Positions 47,293-59,167 of a DNA stretch of 64,000 nucleotides are shown here, in pieces. Numbering within the stretch: the stretch's first letter is position 1; every line of letters starts with the position of its first letter. The position numbers were made by a program, and so were the translations under genes. The notes beneath the pieces are model-generated. The model searched no databases. It saw only the letters and a list, made by a program, of their open reading frames with translations, and was not told the origin of the DNA. Source of the DNA: Herbaspirillum sp. SJZ107 (GTDB taxonomy: Bacteria > Pseudomonadota > Gammaproteobacteria > Burkholderiales > Burkholderiaceae_D); the NCBI RefSeq assembly GCF_006715485.1, contig NZ_VFNH01000001.1, forward strand, positions 1-64,000, given 5' to 3'.

Positions 47293-49377
47293 ATGATGAA
47301 TCCAACCGACAAAACCGAGACGATCCCTGCCGAGGCAGGCGTAGAGACGGCCGCCAAACCGAAGCGCCGCACCAAGGCGCAGGTCGCCGCCGAACAGGCT
47401 GCCGCGCAGCCTGCCGCGCAGTCCGCAGATGCGGCGCAGGAAGCCCCTGCCAAGCCGAAGCGCACCCGCAAGCCCGCCGCCGCCAAGGAAGCCGATGCCG
47501 CTCCAGCCGTGAGCGCAGCGGCGCCCGCCGCCGCGGAAGCCGCACCGGCCGCCACCCCGGCACGCAAGCCGCGCGCCAGGAAGGCTGCAGCCGCACCGGC
47601 AGCGCCGGTGCCGGAGGCCGCGCCGGCGGCACCGGTGGCTACCCCGGCACCCGCCGCAGCCCCGGCTGCCGCACCGGCCGCGACCGTCGAACAGGCGGAC
47701 ACCGGCACCCAGGCTGCGCCACGCCAGGACGCAGGCCAGCGCAAGCCGCGCGGCCCGCGCCAGATGCGCGAGCAGCGCCAGGTGCGCGAAGCGCGCCAGG
47801 CCCGTCCCGCCGATGAGGCCGCGGACGCAGTGGCAATCCAGCCGGACCAGGCCCAGGCGCCCGCAGCCGGCCAGGATGGCGCCGACAGCGGCCGCACCGA
47901 AGCCCGCCGCGACGCGCGCGGCGCCCGCCAGCAGGACGGCCAGAAAAAGGGCCAGAAAAAAGGCCAGCAGCGCAACCAGCAGGGCCAGGGCCAGGGTCAG
48001 CAAGCCCAGCCGGGCCAGCCGGCCCAGCAAGGCCAGAATCCGCAGGGCAAGCAGGCCAAGGGCCGCAATGCCAAGGGCGGCAAGGACAACAAGGGCGGCA
48101 AGGGCAACGATGCCGACGCCGTGTTCTCCTTCGTCACCTCGGATGCCTTCGACGCCAACGAGGGTGGCCGCGGCCAGGGGCAAGCGTCCAAGGTGCGCCG
48201 CGACCTGACCGCCGACGACGATGCGCCGAAGCTGCACAAGGTGCTGGCCGAAGCCGGCCTCGGTTCGCGCCGCGACATGGAAGAGCTGATCGTTGCCGGC
48301 CGGGTGTCGGTGAACGGCGAGCCGGCCCACATCGGCCAGCGCATCCTGCCGACCGACGCCGTGCGCATCAACGGCAAGCTGCTGCAGCGCCGCGTCAACA
48401 ACAACAAGCCGCCGCGCGTGCTGGTGTACCACAAGCCGGCCGGCGAAATCGTCAGCGCGGACGATCCGGAAGGCCGTCCGTCGGTGTTCGACCGCCTGCC
48501 GACCATGAAGACCGGCAAGTGGCTGGCCGTCGGCCGCCTCGACTTCAATACCGAAGGCCTGCTGCTGTTCACCAATTCCGGTGACCTGGCCAACCGCCTG
48601 ATGCACCCGCGCTACAACATCGACCGCGAATACGCCGTGCGTACGCTGGGCGAGCTGGAAGAGGGCATGCGCCAGAAGCTGCTGGCCGGCGTCGAGCTGG
48701 AAGACGGCCTGGCCAGCTTCACCAAGATCGCCGACGGCGGTGGCGAAGGCGTCAACCGCTGGTACCGCGTGGTGATCGGCGAAGGCCGCAACCGCGAGGT
48801 GCGCCGCATGTTCGAGGCGGTCAACCTGACCGTCTCGCGCCTGATCCGTACCCGCTACGGCGCGATGACCCTGCCGTCCGGCCTGAAGCGCGGCCGCTGG
48901 GAAGAGCTGGAAGAAAACGACGTCCGCAACTTCATGACCGCCTTCGGCATCGAGAAGAAGGGCGGCGCCGGCGACGGTGCCGGCAAGGGCAAGGCGCAGG
49001 GCGGCAAGGGCCGCGGCGCCGATGCCGGCGAGCGCAACAACGACCGCAGCAACGGCAACCGCATCGACCGTGCCGACGCCAACCGCAATGCCGACCCGTT
49101 CGGCCCGCCGGTGGCGCGTGTCGGGTCGACCCGCAACCAGGGCGGCCAGGGCGGCGGTTTCGTCCAGGGCCGCAGCAGCCGTCCGGGCAATGGCGGGGGT
49201 TATGGTGGCGGCCAGGGCCGCGGCGGCAACGGTGGCGGCAATGGCGGCGGCAAGGGTCCACGCCAGCCGGATCCGCTGCAGACCACCTTCGGCTTTGCCG
49301 GTGCCGGGCAGAACCGCCGGCCGCAGGGTCCGCGCGTCAGCGACAGCGGCATGCCGCGCCGCGGCCGCCGCGGTTAA
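47293..49377 (+). CDS. rluB: 23S rRNA pseudouridine-2605 synthase RluB with long disordered tails
   Basis: RluB converts U2605 of 23S rRNA to pseudouridine. The 694-residue protein is more than twice the E. coli length (about 291). Residues 1-290 are low complexity, first Ala/Pro/Lys-rich and then Gln/Gly/Lys-rich. The S4 RNA-binding domain starts at about 314 ('[19 protein letters not shown]'). The catalytic Asp417 is in '[15 protein letters not shown]'. After about residue 555 there is a second tail rich in Gly, Asn and Arg. ATG 47293 and ATG 47296 are adjacent, and a TTG at 47260 is less likely. Long basic tails are known in betaproteobacterial RluB; their role is unclear. Confidence 0.93.
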   Translation: MMNPTDKTETIPAEAGVETAAKPKRRTKAQVAAEQAAAQPAAQSADAAQEAPAKPKRTRKPAAAKEADAAPAVSAAAPAAAEAAPAATPARKPRARKAAAAPAAPVPEAAPAAPVATPAPAAAPAAAPAATVEQADTGTQAAPRQDAGQRKPRGPRQMREQRQVREARQARPADEAADAVAIQPDQAQAPAAGQDGADSGRTEARRDARGARQQDGQKKGQKKGQQRNQQGQGQGQQAQPGQPAQQGQNPQGKQAKGRNAKGGKDNKGGKGNDADAVFSFVTSDAFDANEGGRGQGQASKVRRDLTADDDAPKLHKVLAEAGLGSRRDMEELIVAGRVSVNGEPAHIGQRILPTDAVRINGKLLQRRVNNNKPPRVLVYHKPAGEIVSADDPEGRPSVFDRLPTMKTGKWLAVGRLDFNTEGLLLFTNSGDLANRLMHPRYNIDREYAVRTLGELEEGMRQKLLAGVELEDGLASFTKIADGGGEGVNRWYRVVIGEGRNREVRRMFEAVNLTVSRLIRTRYGAMTLPSGLKRGRWEELEENDVRNFMTAFGIEKKGGAGDGAGKGKAQGGKGRGADAGERNNDRSNGNRIDRADANRNADPFGPPVARVGSTRNQGGQGGGFVQGRSSRPGNGGGYGGGQGRGGNGGGNGGGKGPRQPDPLQTTFGFAGAGQNRRPQGPRVSDSGMPRRGRRG

Positions 49378-49504
49378 GTTTCGCGATTTCGCGGCGCGCA
49401 GGCCTTGAAAAACGCCTGAATTCCACCAAATTCAGAGCATTGCCTGCGCTCCGCTCGCCAAAAGAGTAAACTGTTGCATAGCTGTTCATTTTGGCGGCCC
49501 GCGA

Positions 49505-49533
49505 TTGCGGCCAACCCTGTATCGGGTTATAAT
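49505..49533 (+). promoter_or_regulatory. Sigma-70 promoter of the rimP-nusA-infB operon
   Basis: TTGCGG (49505-49510) and a perfect TATAAT (49528-49533) are separated by 17 bp. Transcription would start near 49540, some 134 bases before rimP. Confidence 0.8.
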
Positions 49534-49549
49534 TCGCAACCTAATCAAA

Positions 49550-49621
49550 GCATTTCGCAGTAATTTCGGCGAATGCGGGTCTGGTTGGGAATAAAGATGG
49601 GCAGTTGCCCATTTTTTTTTT
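49550..49621 (+). terminator. Leader hairpins and intrinsic terminator upstream of rimP
   Basis: A first hairpin pairs 49550-49558 with 49569-49576 (one bulge). A second stem (49597-49602 with 49607-49612) is followed by ten T residues (49612-49621). It lies between the operon promoter and rimP, with no gene before it, so it should reduce or control read-through into rimP-nusA-infB. Confidence 0.7.
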
Positions 49622-49673
49622 GTTGAATCGTTTTAAGGTCCGGCGCCCTGCCGGCGATCTGGAGAGAAGACCT

Positions 49674-51724
<2,051 letters not shown>

Positions 51725-51730
51725 AGAAAA

Positions 51731-51761
51731 GCAAAGACCGCGGCGCCGCCTCGGTCTTTGC
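51731..51761 (+). other. Stem-loop between nusA and infB
   Basis: A perfect 10-bp inverted repeat (51731-51740 with 51752-51761) with a G+C-rich 11-base loop. The stem can extend outward through AAAG/CTTT. The following bases are not a clean T run, so it may be a partial terminator or an RNA-processing site. Confidence 0.5.
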
Positions 51762-51819
51762 GCTTTCTTAATCAACAAAATTTCTTTATCATCTCGCGAC
51801 ACATAGAAAAGAGGACTGA

Positions 51820-54726
51820 ATGGCGAGTAACAACGTAGCCCAATTTGCCACCGAACTGAAGATGCCTGCAGACCTGCTGCTGACGCAGCTGCGTTCTGCT
51901 GGCGTCGAGAAAAGTTCGACGTCAGATCCCTTGTCCAAGGATGATAAGGATAAGCTGCTGAACCACCTGCGCCGTACCCACGGCGCCGCCGACGGTGGTG
52001 AAAAGAAAAAGATCACGGTGACCCGCAAGGAAACCTCCGAGATCAAGCAGGCTGACGCGAGCGGCAAATCGCGCACGATCCAGGTCGAGGTGCGCAAGAA
52101 GCGCACCTTCGTCCAGCGTGACGATCTCGTCACGACCAAGCCGGCCGAGCCGGTGATCGACGCTGCCGAACAGGCACGCCGCGAGGAAGAAGCACGCAAG
52201 CAGGCCGAACTGCTGGCGCGCCAGGAGGCGGAGCTGCGCGAGAAGCAGGAACGCCTGGCCCGTCTCGAATCCGAAAAGGCCGCACAGGCCAAGGCGGCCG
52301 AAGAGCAGGCCAAGCGCGAAGCCGAAGAACGTGCCCAGCGCGAAGTCGAGCAGGCCGCTGCACGCGCTGCGCAAGCCGCGCAGGCCGCTTCGGCCAGCGC
52401 CAATGCCAATGCCAATGCCAATGCGAACGTGGCAAACGCTGCCGAGGAGGCCAAGCGCGCCGCTGCCGACGAAGCCAAGAAAGCCGCTGCCGAGGAAGCC
52501 AAGCGCAAGGCCGACGAAGCCGCCAAGGAAGCCGCCGAACGCGCTGCCGCCACCGAGCGCGCACGCAAGGCCGTGGCCGACGAAGTGGCCCAGATCAAGG
52601 CCATGATGGCGCAGCCGCGCCGCGTGATCAAGGCGCCGGAACCGGCACCTGCGGCTGTCAAGCCGAAGGCTGCCGAGCCGAGCACCCTGCACAAGCCTGC
52701 CGACAAGAAGCCGGCCGACGCTACCGCCAAGCCGGCGGAAGGCGGCGGCGCGCGTCCGAAACCGGGCGACAAGAAGTCGATCAAGTCGACGAATGTCGCT
52801 TCGACTTGGTCGGACGAGAAGAAGCGCGGCGCCCCGGGCGGCGGCATGAAGGGCCGCGGCGGCGCAGCCCCGACCGGCGGCCGTGACGGCTGGCGTGCGG
52901 GTGGCGGACGCGGCGGGCGCCGTGGTCACGACGACCGCGAATCGAACTTCCAGGCGCCGACCGAGGCGATCGTCAAGGACGTCCACGTCCCCGAGACGAT
53001 CACCGTGGCCGAACTGGCACACAAGATGTCGGTGAAAGCGTCGGAAGTCATCAAGCAGCTGATGAAGCTGGGCCAGATGTGCACCATCAACCAGGTGCTG
53101 GACCAGGAAACCGCGATGATCGTGGTGGAAGAGATGGGCCACAAGGCCTTCGCTGCCGCCGAGGACGATCCGGAAGCGATCCTGGCCGACCAGGGCGAGC
53201 ACGCCGAGTTCGAGTCGAAGCCGCGTGCACCGGTCGTGACCGTCATGGGTCACGTCGACCACGGCAAGACCTCGCTGCTGGACTACATCCGCCGTGCGAA
53301 GGTGGCAGCTGGCGAAGCCGGCGGCATTACCCAGCACATCGGTGCATACCACGTGGACACCCCGCGCGGCATGGTCACCTTCCTGGATACCCCGGGCCAC
53401 GAGGCGTTCACCGCCATGCGTGCCCGCGGTGCCAAGGCGACCGACATCGTCATCCTGGTGGTGGCGGCCGACGACGGCGTGATGCCGCAGACCAAGGAAG
53501 CGATCGCCCACGCGAAAGCTGCCGGCGTGCCCCTGGTCGTGGCGATCAACAAGATCGACAAGCAGGGTGCGAACACCGACCGTGTGACCCAGGAACTGGT
53601 TGCCGAAGGCGTGGTGCCGGAAGAATACGGTGGCGAATCGCCGTTCGTCCCGGTGTCGGCGAAAACCGGCCAGGGCATCGACGACCTGCTGGAAAACGTG
53701 CTGCTGCAAGCCGAAGTGCTGGAACTCAAGGCACCGGTGGAAACGCCGGCACGTGGCCTGGTGGTCGAAGCCCGCCTGGACAAGGGCCGTGGTCCGGTGG
53801 CGACCATCCTGGTGCAGTCGGGTACGCTGCGCCGCGGCGACGTCGTGCTGGCCGGTTCCTCGTTCGGCCGTGTCCGTGCGATGCTGGACGAGAACGGCAA
53901 GTCGGTGACCGAAGCAGGTCCGTCGATCCCGGTCGAAATCCAGGGTCTGACCGAAGTGCCGAGCGCCGGCGAAGAAGCGATGGTGATGGGCGACGAGCGC
54001 AAGGCGCGCGAAATCGCACTGTTCCGTCAAGGTAAGTTCCGCGACGTCAAGCTGGCCAAGCAGCAGGCAGCGAAGCTGGAAAACATGTTCGACCAGATGG
54101 CCGAGGGCGAAGTCAAGAACCTGCCGCTCATCATCAAGACGGACGTGCAGGGTTCGCAGGAAGCACTGGTCGGTTCGCTGCAGAAGCTGTCGACCTCGGA
54201 AGTGCGCGTACAGGTCGTCCATGCGGCGGTCGGCGGCATCACCGAGTCGGACGTCAACCTGGCGACCGCGTCGAAGGCAGTCATCATCGGCTTCAATGCC
54301 CGTGCCGACGCCCAGGCGCGCAAGCTGGCGGAATCGAACGGCGTCGACATCCGTTACTACAGCATCATTTACGATGCGATCGACGAGATCAAGACGGCAC
54401 TGTCGGGCATGCTGGCACCGGAGAAGCGCGAGCACATCACCGGCCAGGTCGAAATCCGCCAGGTCATCCTGGTGTCGAAGGTCGGCGCGATCGCGGGCTG
54501 CCTGGTTACCGATGGCGTGGTCAAGCGTACCTCGTCGGTCCGCCTGCTGCGCAACAACATCGTGGTCTGGACCGGCGAGATCGATTCGCTCAAGCGCTTC
54601 AAGGACGACGCCAAGGAAGTCCGTGCGGGCCTGGAGTGCGGCCTGTCGCTGAAGGGCAACAACGAGATCGAAGTCGGCGACGTGCTGGAAGTCTTCGAAG
54701 TCCAGGAAGTGGCGCGTACGCTGTAA
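51820..54726 (+). CDS. infB: Translation initiation factor IF-2
   Basis: IF-2 is the GTPase that brings initiator fMet-tRNA to the ribosome. The 968-residue protein has a short N-terminal IF2_N subdomain (1-60), then a long Ala/Lys/Glu-rich linker (about 100-360). A second IF2_N copy lies at about 385-435 ('[24 protein letters not shown]'). The G domain starts at Gly477 ('GHVDHGKT'), with 'DTPGHEAF' and 'NKID'. Domains II-IV complete the protein. ATG 51820 has AGGA four bases upstream. A hexanucleotide repeat lies in the linker. It follows nusA after 95 bp. Confidence 0.97.
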   Translation: MASNNVAQFATELKMPADLLLTQLRSAGVEKSSTSDPLSKDDKDKLLNHLRRTHGAADGGEKKKITVTRKETSEIKQADASGKSRTIQVEVRKKRTFVQRDDLVTTKPAEPVIDAAEQARREEEARKQAELLARQEAELREKQERLARLESEKAAQAKAAEEQAKREAEERAQREVEQAAARAAQAAQAASASANANANANANVANAAEEAKRAAADEAKKAAAEEAKRKADEAAKEAAERAAATERARKAVADEVAQIKAMMAQPRRVIKAPEPAPAAVKPKAAEPSTLHKPADKKPADATAKPAEGGGARPKPGDKKSIKSTNVASTWSDEKKRGAPGGGMKGRGGAAPTGGRDGWRAGGGRGGRRGHDDRESNFQAPTEAIVKDVHVPETITVAELAHKMSVKASEVIKQLMKLGQMCTINQVLDQETAMIVVEEMGHKAFAAAEDDPEAILADQGEHAEFESKPRAPVVTVMGHVDHGKTSLLDYIRRAKVAAGEAGGITQHIGAYHVDTPRGMVTFLDTPGHEAFTAMRARGAKATDIVILVVAADDGVMPQTKEAIAHAKAAGVPLVVAINKIDKQGANTDRVTQELVAEGVVPEEYGGESPFVPVSAKTGQGIDDLLENVLLQAEVLELKAPVETPARGLVVEARLDKGRGPVATILVQSGTLRRGDVVLAGSSFGRVRAMLDENGKSVTEAGPSIPVEIQGLTEVPSAGEEAMVMGDERKAREIALFRQGKFRDVKLAKQQAAKLENMFDQMAEGEVKNLPLIIKTDVQGSQEALVGSLQKLSTSEVRVQVVHAAVGGITESDVNLATASKAVIIGFNARADAQARKLAESNGVDIRYYSIIYDAIDEIKTALSGMLAPEKREHITGQVEIRQVILVSKVGAIAGCLVTDGVVKRTSSVRLLRNNIVVWTGEIDSLKRFKDDAKEVRAGLECGLSLKGNNEIEVGDVLEVFEVQEVARTL
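52401..52424 (+). repeat. Hexanucleotide repeat (caatgc)4 in infB
   Basis: Four perfect caatgc units encode alternating Asn and Ala in the IF-2 linker. Being a multiple of three, changes in copy number would keep the frame. Confidence 0.8.
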
Positions 54727-54763
54727 TTACCGCGCATTTCGGATAGTAGTAATAGGAGTACCA

Positions 54764-54807
54764 TGGGGCCAGTCATCCCGCGCTACGGCGCCGGACGACT
54801 GGCCCCA
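54764..54807 (+). other. Long hairpin between infB and rbfA
   Basis: Perfect 11-bp arms (54764-54774 and 54797-54807) enclose a 22-base loop that can itself form a short stem (GCGC-tacg-GCGC-like). 'AATTTTT' follows. It could be a terminator or a structure that controls rbfA translation. AGGAG (54755-54759) and an ATG (54763) stand at its left edge. Confidence 0.5.
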
Positions 54808-54875
54808 AATTTTTATGCGTTGGCCATTCCACATCCGGCGCTAACGACAAAACAAGAATACACAGTAGTAAACAT

Positions 54876-55313
54876 ATGGCAAAACATAGCAAAAGCATCC
54901 CCTCGCGCGGCCTGCGCGTCGCCGACCAGATCCAGAAGGACCTGTCGGAACTGATCGCCTTCGAACTGAAGGACCCGCGCGTCGGCATGGTCACCATCAG
55001 CGAAGTCAAGCTGACTCCGGACTACGCCCACGCCAAGGTATATTTCACCCTGCTCAAGGACAGCCCGGAAGAGGTCAAGCAGACCCTCGAAGGCCTGAGC
55101 AAGGCGTCCGGCTACCTGCGCAACCTGCTCGGCAAGCGCCTGCACATCCACACGCTGCCGCAGCTGCACTTCGTGCACGACACCTCGACCAGCCGTGGCC
55201 TGGCGATGTCGGCCCTGATCGACCAGGCCAATGCCACCCGCGCCGCCGACGATCCCGAGACCACGGGCAAAGCCGACGAAGAGTCGGCCGGTGACGGCCT
55301 CGATTCCAAGTGA
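54876..55313 (+). CDS. rbfA: Ribosome-binding factor A
   Basis: RbfA binds the 30S subunit during late 16S rRNA maturation and cold adaptation. The 145-residue protein has the single KH-like fold: '[38 protein letters not shown]' style N-terminal half (12-50) and '[12 protein letters not shown]' near 97-108. A short acidic tail ends it. ATG 54876 starts the family's usual sequence ([18 protein letters not shown]). The ribosome binding site is weak. Its stop overlaps the GTG start of truB (GTGA). It is 149 bp after infB, with a long hairpin in the gap. Confidence 0.95.
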   Translation: MAKHSKSIPSRGLRVADQIQKDLSELIAFELKDPRVGMVTISEVKLTPDYAHAKVYFTLLKDSPEEVKQTLEGLSKASGYLRNLLGKRLHIHTLPQLHFVHDTSTSRGLAMSALIDQANATRAADDPETTGKADEESAGDGLDSK

Positions 55314-56233
55314 ACGCACGGCCCCCGAAGAAGCCCCGCGACCTGGTCGACGGGGTACTGCTCCTCGACAAGCCGGTCGGCCTGTCCTCGAACGACGCCC
55401 TGATCAAGGCCAAGCGCGTGGTCAACGCCAAGAAGGCCGGCCATACCGGCACCCTCGATCCCTTCGCCACCGGCCTGCTGCCGCTGTGCTTCGGCGAGGC
55501 GACCAAGTTCTCGCAAGACCTGCTAGAAGCCGACAAGACCTACCTGGCGACGGTCCACCTGGGCATCACCACGACCACCGGCGATACCGAAGGCGAGGCG
55601 ATCGAGACGAAGCCGGTCGATGTCAGTGTCGAACGGATCGAAGCTGCACTGGCCCGTTTCCGCGGCCCGATCCTGCAGGTGCCGCCGATGTACTCGGCGC
55701 TCAAGCGCGACGGCAAGGCCTATTACGAATACGCACGCGAAGGCATCGTGCTCGAACGCGAAGCGCGTCCGGTCACCATCCATGCACTGGAACTGGTGCG
55801 CTACGAGGCGCCGATGCTGGTCATCCGTGTCACCTGCAGCAAGGGCACCTACGTGCGCGTGCTGGGCGAAGACATCGGCGCGGCACTGGGCTGCGGCGCC
55901 CACCTGAACGCGCTGCGCCGGATCCAGGTCGGCGCGCTCACGGTGGACGGCATGGTGACGCTGGAACAGCTGCAGGCGCACCCCGAGCCGCTGTCGCTGC
56001 TGGCGCCGGTCGACACGCTGCTGTCGACCTTCCCGCGCGTCGAGCTCACGGACGAGCTGGCCAAGCGCTTCCTGAATGGCCAGCGCCTGGCGCTCGGCAA
56101 GGAGCCGGCGGTCAGCGTGCCCGCGCAGGAGGGCAGGGTACGCGTGTACCGCGACGGCAGGCTGCTCGGCACCGCGCTGCTCGGCGAGTATGCGATCCTG
56201 GCGCCGGAACGTTTGATCGCTTTCCAGGGCTGA
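55310..56233 (+). CDS. truB: tRNA pseudouridine-55 synthase
   Basis: TruB makes the pseudouridine of the T loop in all elongator tRNAs. The 307-residue protein has '[15 protein letters not shown]' (17-31) and the catalytic Asp50 in '[15 protein letters not shown]'. It also has '[18 protein letters not shown]' in the second half and a PUA-like end. It starts with GTG at 55310 that overlaps the rbfA stop (GTGA), so translation is coupled. It closes the rimP-nusA-infB-rbfA-truB cluster. No strong terminator is seen before the next gene. Confidence 0.95.
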   Translation: MNARPPKKPRDLVDGVLLLDKPVGLSSNDALIKAKRVVNAKKAGHTGTLDPFATGLLPLCFGEATKFSQDLLEADKTYLATVHLGITTTTGDTEGEAIETKPVDVSVERIEAALARFRGPILQVPPMYSALKRDGKAYYEYAREGIVLEREARPVTIHALELVRYEAPMLVIRVTCSKGTYVRVLGEDIGAALGCGAHLNALRRIQVGALTVDGMVTLEQLQAHPEPLSLLAPVDTLLSTFPRVELTDELAKRFLNGQRLALGKEPAVSVPAQEGRVRVYRDGRLLGTALLGEYAILAPERLIAFQG

Positions 56234-56335
56234 GTCTTTCACGCAACAACGGGTACCGGAATGCTTGCCCATCCAGCATGGTTGGGGGATATTGAACGCC
56301 GATCACGTGTCGTGTGTAACCAGGCAGGAATCTCC

Positions 56336-56893
56336 ATGCAAGCCATCCACCCCGCCCCCGGCGCCCGCGCGCGCCAGGCCAGCCGTGCCATCGGCGCGCT
56401 GTTCTTTTCCGTGTTCGGCGCAGTCCTGCTGGAAGTGTGGAACCGGCGCACGGGCGCCGGTGCCGGTCTGTTCAGCGCGATCGCCGTGGTGGGACTGGCG
56501 CTGGCTGCCAGTGCCTGGCTGACCTACCGCCAGCATGCGCCGGCGCTGGCGGAAGAGGCCGGTACGCCGGCAAAGAAGCGGGCCGACCGCATCTTCCACA
56601 TCGTGAATGCGGGGCAGTGGATCGTGATCCTGGTGCTCGGCAACGTGCTGGCCCACTTCGGCTACGGCGCCTGGGTGGTGCCGATGGGGATCATCGTGAT
56701 CGGCCTGCACTTCGTGCCGCTGGCCCATGTGTTCCGCAATCCGCCGCATTACGTCACGGCCGCTGCCCTGGTCGGCTTTGCCATCCTGTACCCGCGCCAT
56801 GCCGCCGGTGGACCGGCCGACCCGGTCGGTTTCCTCGGCACCGGCCTGATCCTCTGGATGAACGCGCTGTGGGCGCTGCGCCGTCAGACATGA
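56336..56893 (+). CDS. Small integral membrane protein, function unknown
   Basis: I do not recognise this 185-residue protein. ATG 56336 follows AGGAA (56326-56330) by five bases; the open frame begins at 56261. It has about five hydrophobic segments (roughly 19-36, 42-62, 86-106, 111-128 and 132-150, perhaps another near 165-180) and a basic loop 'PAKKRADRIFH'. This pattern fits a polytopic inner-membrane protein. No enzymatic motif is seen. It lies 102 bp after truB on the same strand and before the separate promoter of typA. Confidence 0.7.
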   Translation: MQAIHPAPGARARQASRAIGALFFSVFGAVLLEVWNRRTGAGAGLFSAIAVVGLALAASAWLTYRQHAPALAEEAGTPAKKRADRIFHIVNAGQWIVILVLGNVLAHFGYGAWVVPMGIIVIGLHFVPLAHVFRNPPHYVTAAALVGFAILYPRHAAGGPADPVGFLGTGLILWMNALWALRRQT

Positions 56894-57081
56894 AACTGTT
56901 TGCGGGCTCTTGAAAGGCGGGCGATGCACGCCACATACGCCGTCACAAGCAGGTCACATCTCTGCGCCAAGCTGGCGCAAATCCCGCGGGCGAGCGCCCG
57001 GCAGGCAGCAAATCTTTGAAAATACAGGACTTTCGCGGCCGCCAGGGAGCAGTAACCGTGCAGCAACTGCCGCAAGCCTGC

Positions 57082-57087
57082 TATAAT
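57082..57087 (+). promoter_or_regulatory. -10 box of the typA promoter
   Basis: Perfect TATAAT 70 bp before the typA ATG. The -35 region (TGCAGC at 57059-57064, 17-bp spacing) is poor, so it may need an activator or an extended element. Confidence 0.55.
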
Positions 57088-57156
57088 AGTCGGTTCTGGA
57101 AATCGGAAAGCTCGACTCATCCGCCCATCACGCAACATTCACTGTTGAAAACGCAT

Positions 57157-58992
57157 ATGTCAGACACCAAACGCGCGATTCGTAATATCGCAATCATCGC
57201 CCACGTTGACCACGGCAAGACCACCCTGGTGGACCAGCTGCTGCGCCAATCCGGCACTTTCCGTGAAAACCAGGCGGTCGACACCCGCGTGATGGACTCG
57301 AACGATCTCGAAAAAGAACGTGGCATCACGATTCTGTCGAAGAACTGCGCAGTCGAGTACGAAGGCACCCACATCAACATCGTCGACACCCCCGGCCACG
57401 CCGACTTCGGTGGCGAGGTCGAGCGCGTGCTGTCGATGGTCGACTCGGTGCTGCTGCTGGTCGATGCCCAGGAAGGCCCGATGCCGCAGACCCGTTTCGT
57501 GACCCGCAAGGCGCTGGCCCTGGGCCTGAAGCCGATCGTGGTCGTCAACAAGGTCGACCGTCCGGGCGCGCGCGCCGACTGGGCCATCAACCAGACCTTC
57601 GAACTGTTCGACAAGCTGGGCGCCAACGACGAGCAGCTCGACTTCCCGATCGTCTACGCCTCGGGCCTGAACGGCTATGCCGGCCTGACCGAAGACGTGC
57701 GCAGCGGCGACATGAAGCCGCTGTTCGACGCCATCCTGAAATACGTGCCGGTGCGCGACGACAATCCGGACGGCCCGCTGCAGATGCAGATCACCTCGCT
57801 GGACTACTCGTCCTACGTCGGCAAGATCGGCATTGGCCGCGTCAACCGCGGCCGCGTCAAGACCGGCCAGGACGTCGTCGTCCTGAACGGTCCGGATTCG
57901 ACCCCGATCAAGGGCCGCATCAACCAGGTGCTGAACTTCAAGGGCCTGGAGCGCGTGCTGGTCGATGAAGCCGTCGCCGGCGACATCTGCCTGATCAACG
58001 GTATCGAAGAAATCGGCATCGGCTCGACCGTGTGCGCACCGGATACCCCGGAAGCGCTGCCGATGCTGACCGTCGACGAGCCGACCCTGACCATGAACTT
58101 CATGGTCAACAACTCGCCGCTGGCCGGCCGCGAAGGCAAGTTCGTGACCAGCCGCCAGCTGCGCGAGCGTCTCGAGCGCGAACTGAAGGCCAACGTCGCA
58201 CTGCGCGTGCTGCCGACCGAAGACGACACCACCTTCGAAGTCTCGGGCCGCGGCGAGCTGCACCTGACGATCCTGCTGGAAAACATGCGCCGCGAAGGCT
58301 TCGAGCTGGCCGTGTCGCGTCCGCGCGTGGTCTACAAGATGGTCGACGGCGTGCGTCACGAGCCGTTCGAGAACCTGACGGTCGACGTCGAAGAAGTCAA
58401 CCAGGGCGGCGTGATGGAAGAACTGGGCCGCCGCCGTGGCGACCTGCAGAACATGGAATCGGACGGCAAGGGCCGCGTTCGTCTGGAATACCTGATCCCG
58501 GCACGTGGCCTGATCGGCTTCCAGGGCGAATTCATGACCCTGACCCGCGGTACCGGCCTGATGAGTCACGTGTTCCACGAATACGCACCGGTCGACAACA
58601 GCAAGGGTGAACTGGCCGGCCGCCGCAACGGCGTGCTGATCTCGCAGGATGACGGCGCCGCCGTCGCCTACGCGATCTGGAAGCTGCAGGACCGCGGCCG
58701 CATGTTCGTCGAGCACAACACCCCGGTGTACGAGGGCATGATCATCGGTATCCACTCGCGCGACAACGACCTGGTCGTCAACCCGATCAAGGGCAAGCAG
58801 CTGACCAACGTGCGTTCGTCGGGTACCGACGAAGCCGTGCGCCTGGTGCCGCCGATCCAGATGTCGCTGGAATACGCCGTCGAGTTCATCGAGGACGACG
58901 AGCTGGTCGAGATCACGCCGAAGTCGATCCGCCTGCGCAAGCGTCACCTGAAAGAGCACGAGCGCAAGAAGGCCAGCCGCGAAAACGCGTAA
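57157..58992 (+). CDS. typA: Translational GTPase TypA/BipA
   Basis: TypA is a ribosome-binding GTPase related to EF-G that helps 50S assembly and stress adaptation. The 611 residues match the family (about 607). G motifs are 'AHVDHGKTT' (15-23), '[11 protein letters not shown]' and 'NKVDRPGAR'. Domain II, the EF-G-like domain and the TypA-specific C-terminal part ('[15 protein letters not shown]', '[10 protein letters not shown]') are complete. The frame opens at 57016, but ATG 57157 ('[15 protein letters not shown]') is the family start. It has its own -10 box and a strong terminator, so it is likely monocistronic. Confidence 0.97.
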   Translation: MSDTKRAIRNIAIIAHVDHGKTTLVDQLLRQSGTFRENQAVDTRVMDSNDLEKERGITILSKNCAVEYEGTHINIVDTPGHADFGGEVERVLSMVDSVLLLVDAQEGPMPQTRFVTRKALALGLKPIVVVNKVDRPGARADWAINQTFELFDKLGANDEQLDFPIVYASGLNGYAGLTEDVRSGDMKPLFDAILKYVPVRDDNPDGPLQMQITSLDYSSYVGKIGIGRVNRGRVKTGQDVVVLNGPDSTPIKGRINQVLNFKGLERVLVDEAVAGDICLINGIEEIGIGSTVCAPDTPEALPMLTVDEPTLTMNFMVNNSPLAGREGKFVTSRQLRERLERELKANVALRVLPTEDDTTFEVSGRGELHLTILLENMRREGFELAVSRPRVVYKMVDGVRHEPFENLTVDVEEVNQGGVMEELGRRRGDLQNMESDGKGRVRLEYLIPARGLIGFQGEFMTLTRGTGLMSHVFHEYAPVDNSKGELAGRRNGVLISQDDGAAVAYAIWKLQDRGRMFVEHNTPVYEGMIIGIHSRDNDLVVNPIKGKQLTNVRSSGTDEAVRLVPPIQMSLEYAVEFIEDDELVEITPKSIRLRKRHLKEHERKKASRENA

Positions 58993-59009
58993 TCGCGCTT
59001 TCTGGTTGC

Positions 59010-59041
59010 AAAAAAACCCGCTGCCTGCAGCGGGTTTTTTT
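59010..59041. terminator. Intrinsic terminator of typA
   Basis: A GC-rich stem (59017-59024 with 59027-59034, or slightly shorter with a larger loop) is flanked by six A residues and seven T residues (59035-59041). It faces both ways, but typA is its main user. Confidence 0.9.
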
Positions 59042-59120
59042 ATGGTCGTGGCGTTTTTATGGTTGTAGCGTTCCAGGTCGTGGGGATGGAGGCAAGCAAC
59101 CGGCGCGGGAAGTACAGGTG

Positions 59121-59150
59121 TGAAAAAAGCCGCCCTCGGGCGGCTTTTTC
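59121..59150. terminator. Terminator at the end of the flagellar operon
   Basis: Stem of A5-6, GCCGCCC paired with GGGCGGC and T5 (about 59123-59134 with 59138-59149). On the minus strand it is followed by six T residues and stands 18 bases after the last flagellar gene. Confidence 0.85.
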
Positions 59151-59167
59151 ACGTCGCGGCGCGCCGA

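Noticed and set aside
47182..48606. 474-codon minus-strand frame opposite rluB, rich in Gly, Leu and Ala
   Set aside because: It is produced by the low-complexity coding of the RluB tail on the other strand and has no start signals.
49605..49673. Upstream extension of RimP
   Set aside because: It would begin within the leader terminator hairpin and adds residues absent from RimP proteins. GTG 49674 with GGAG upstream is better.
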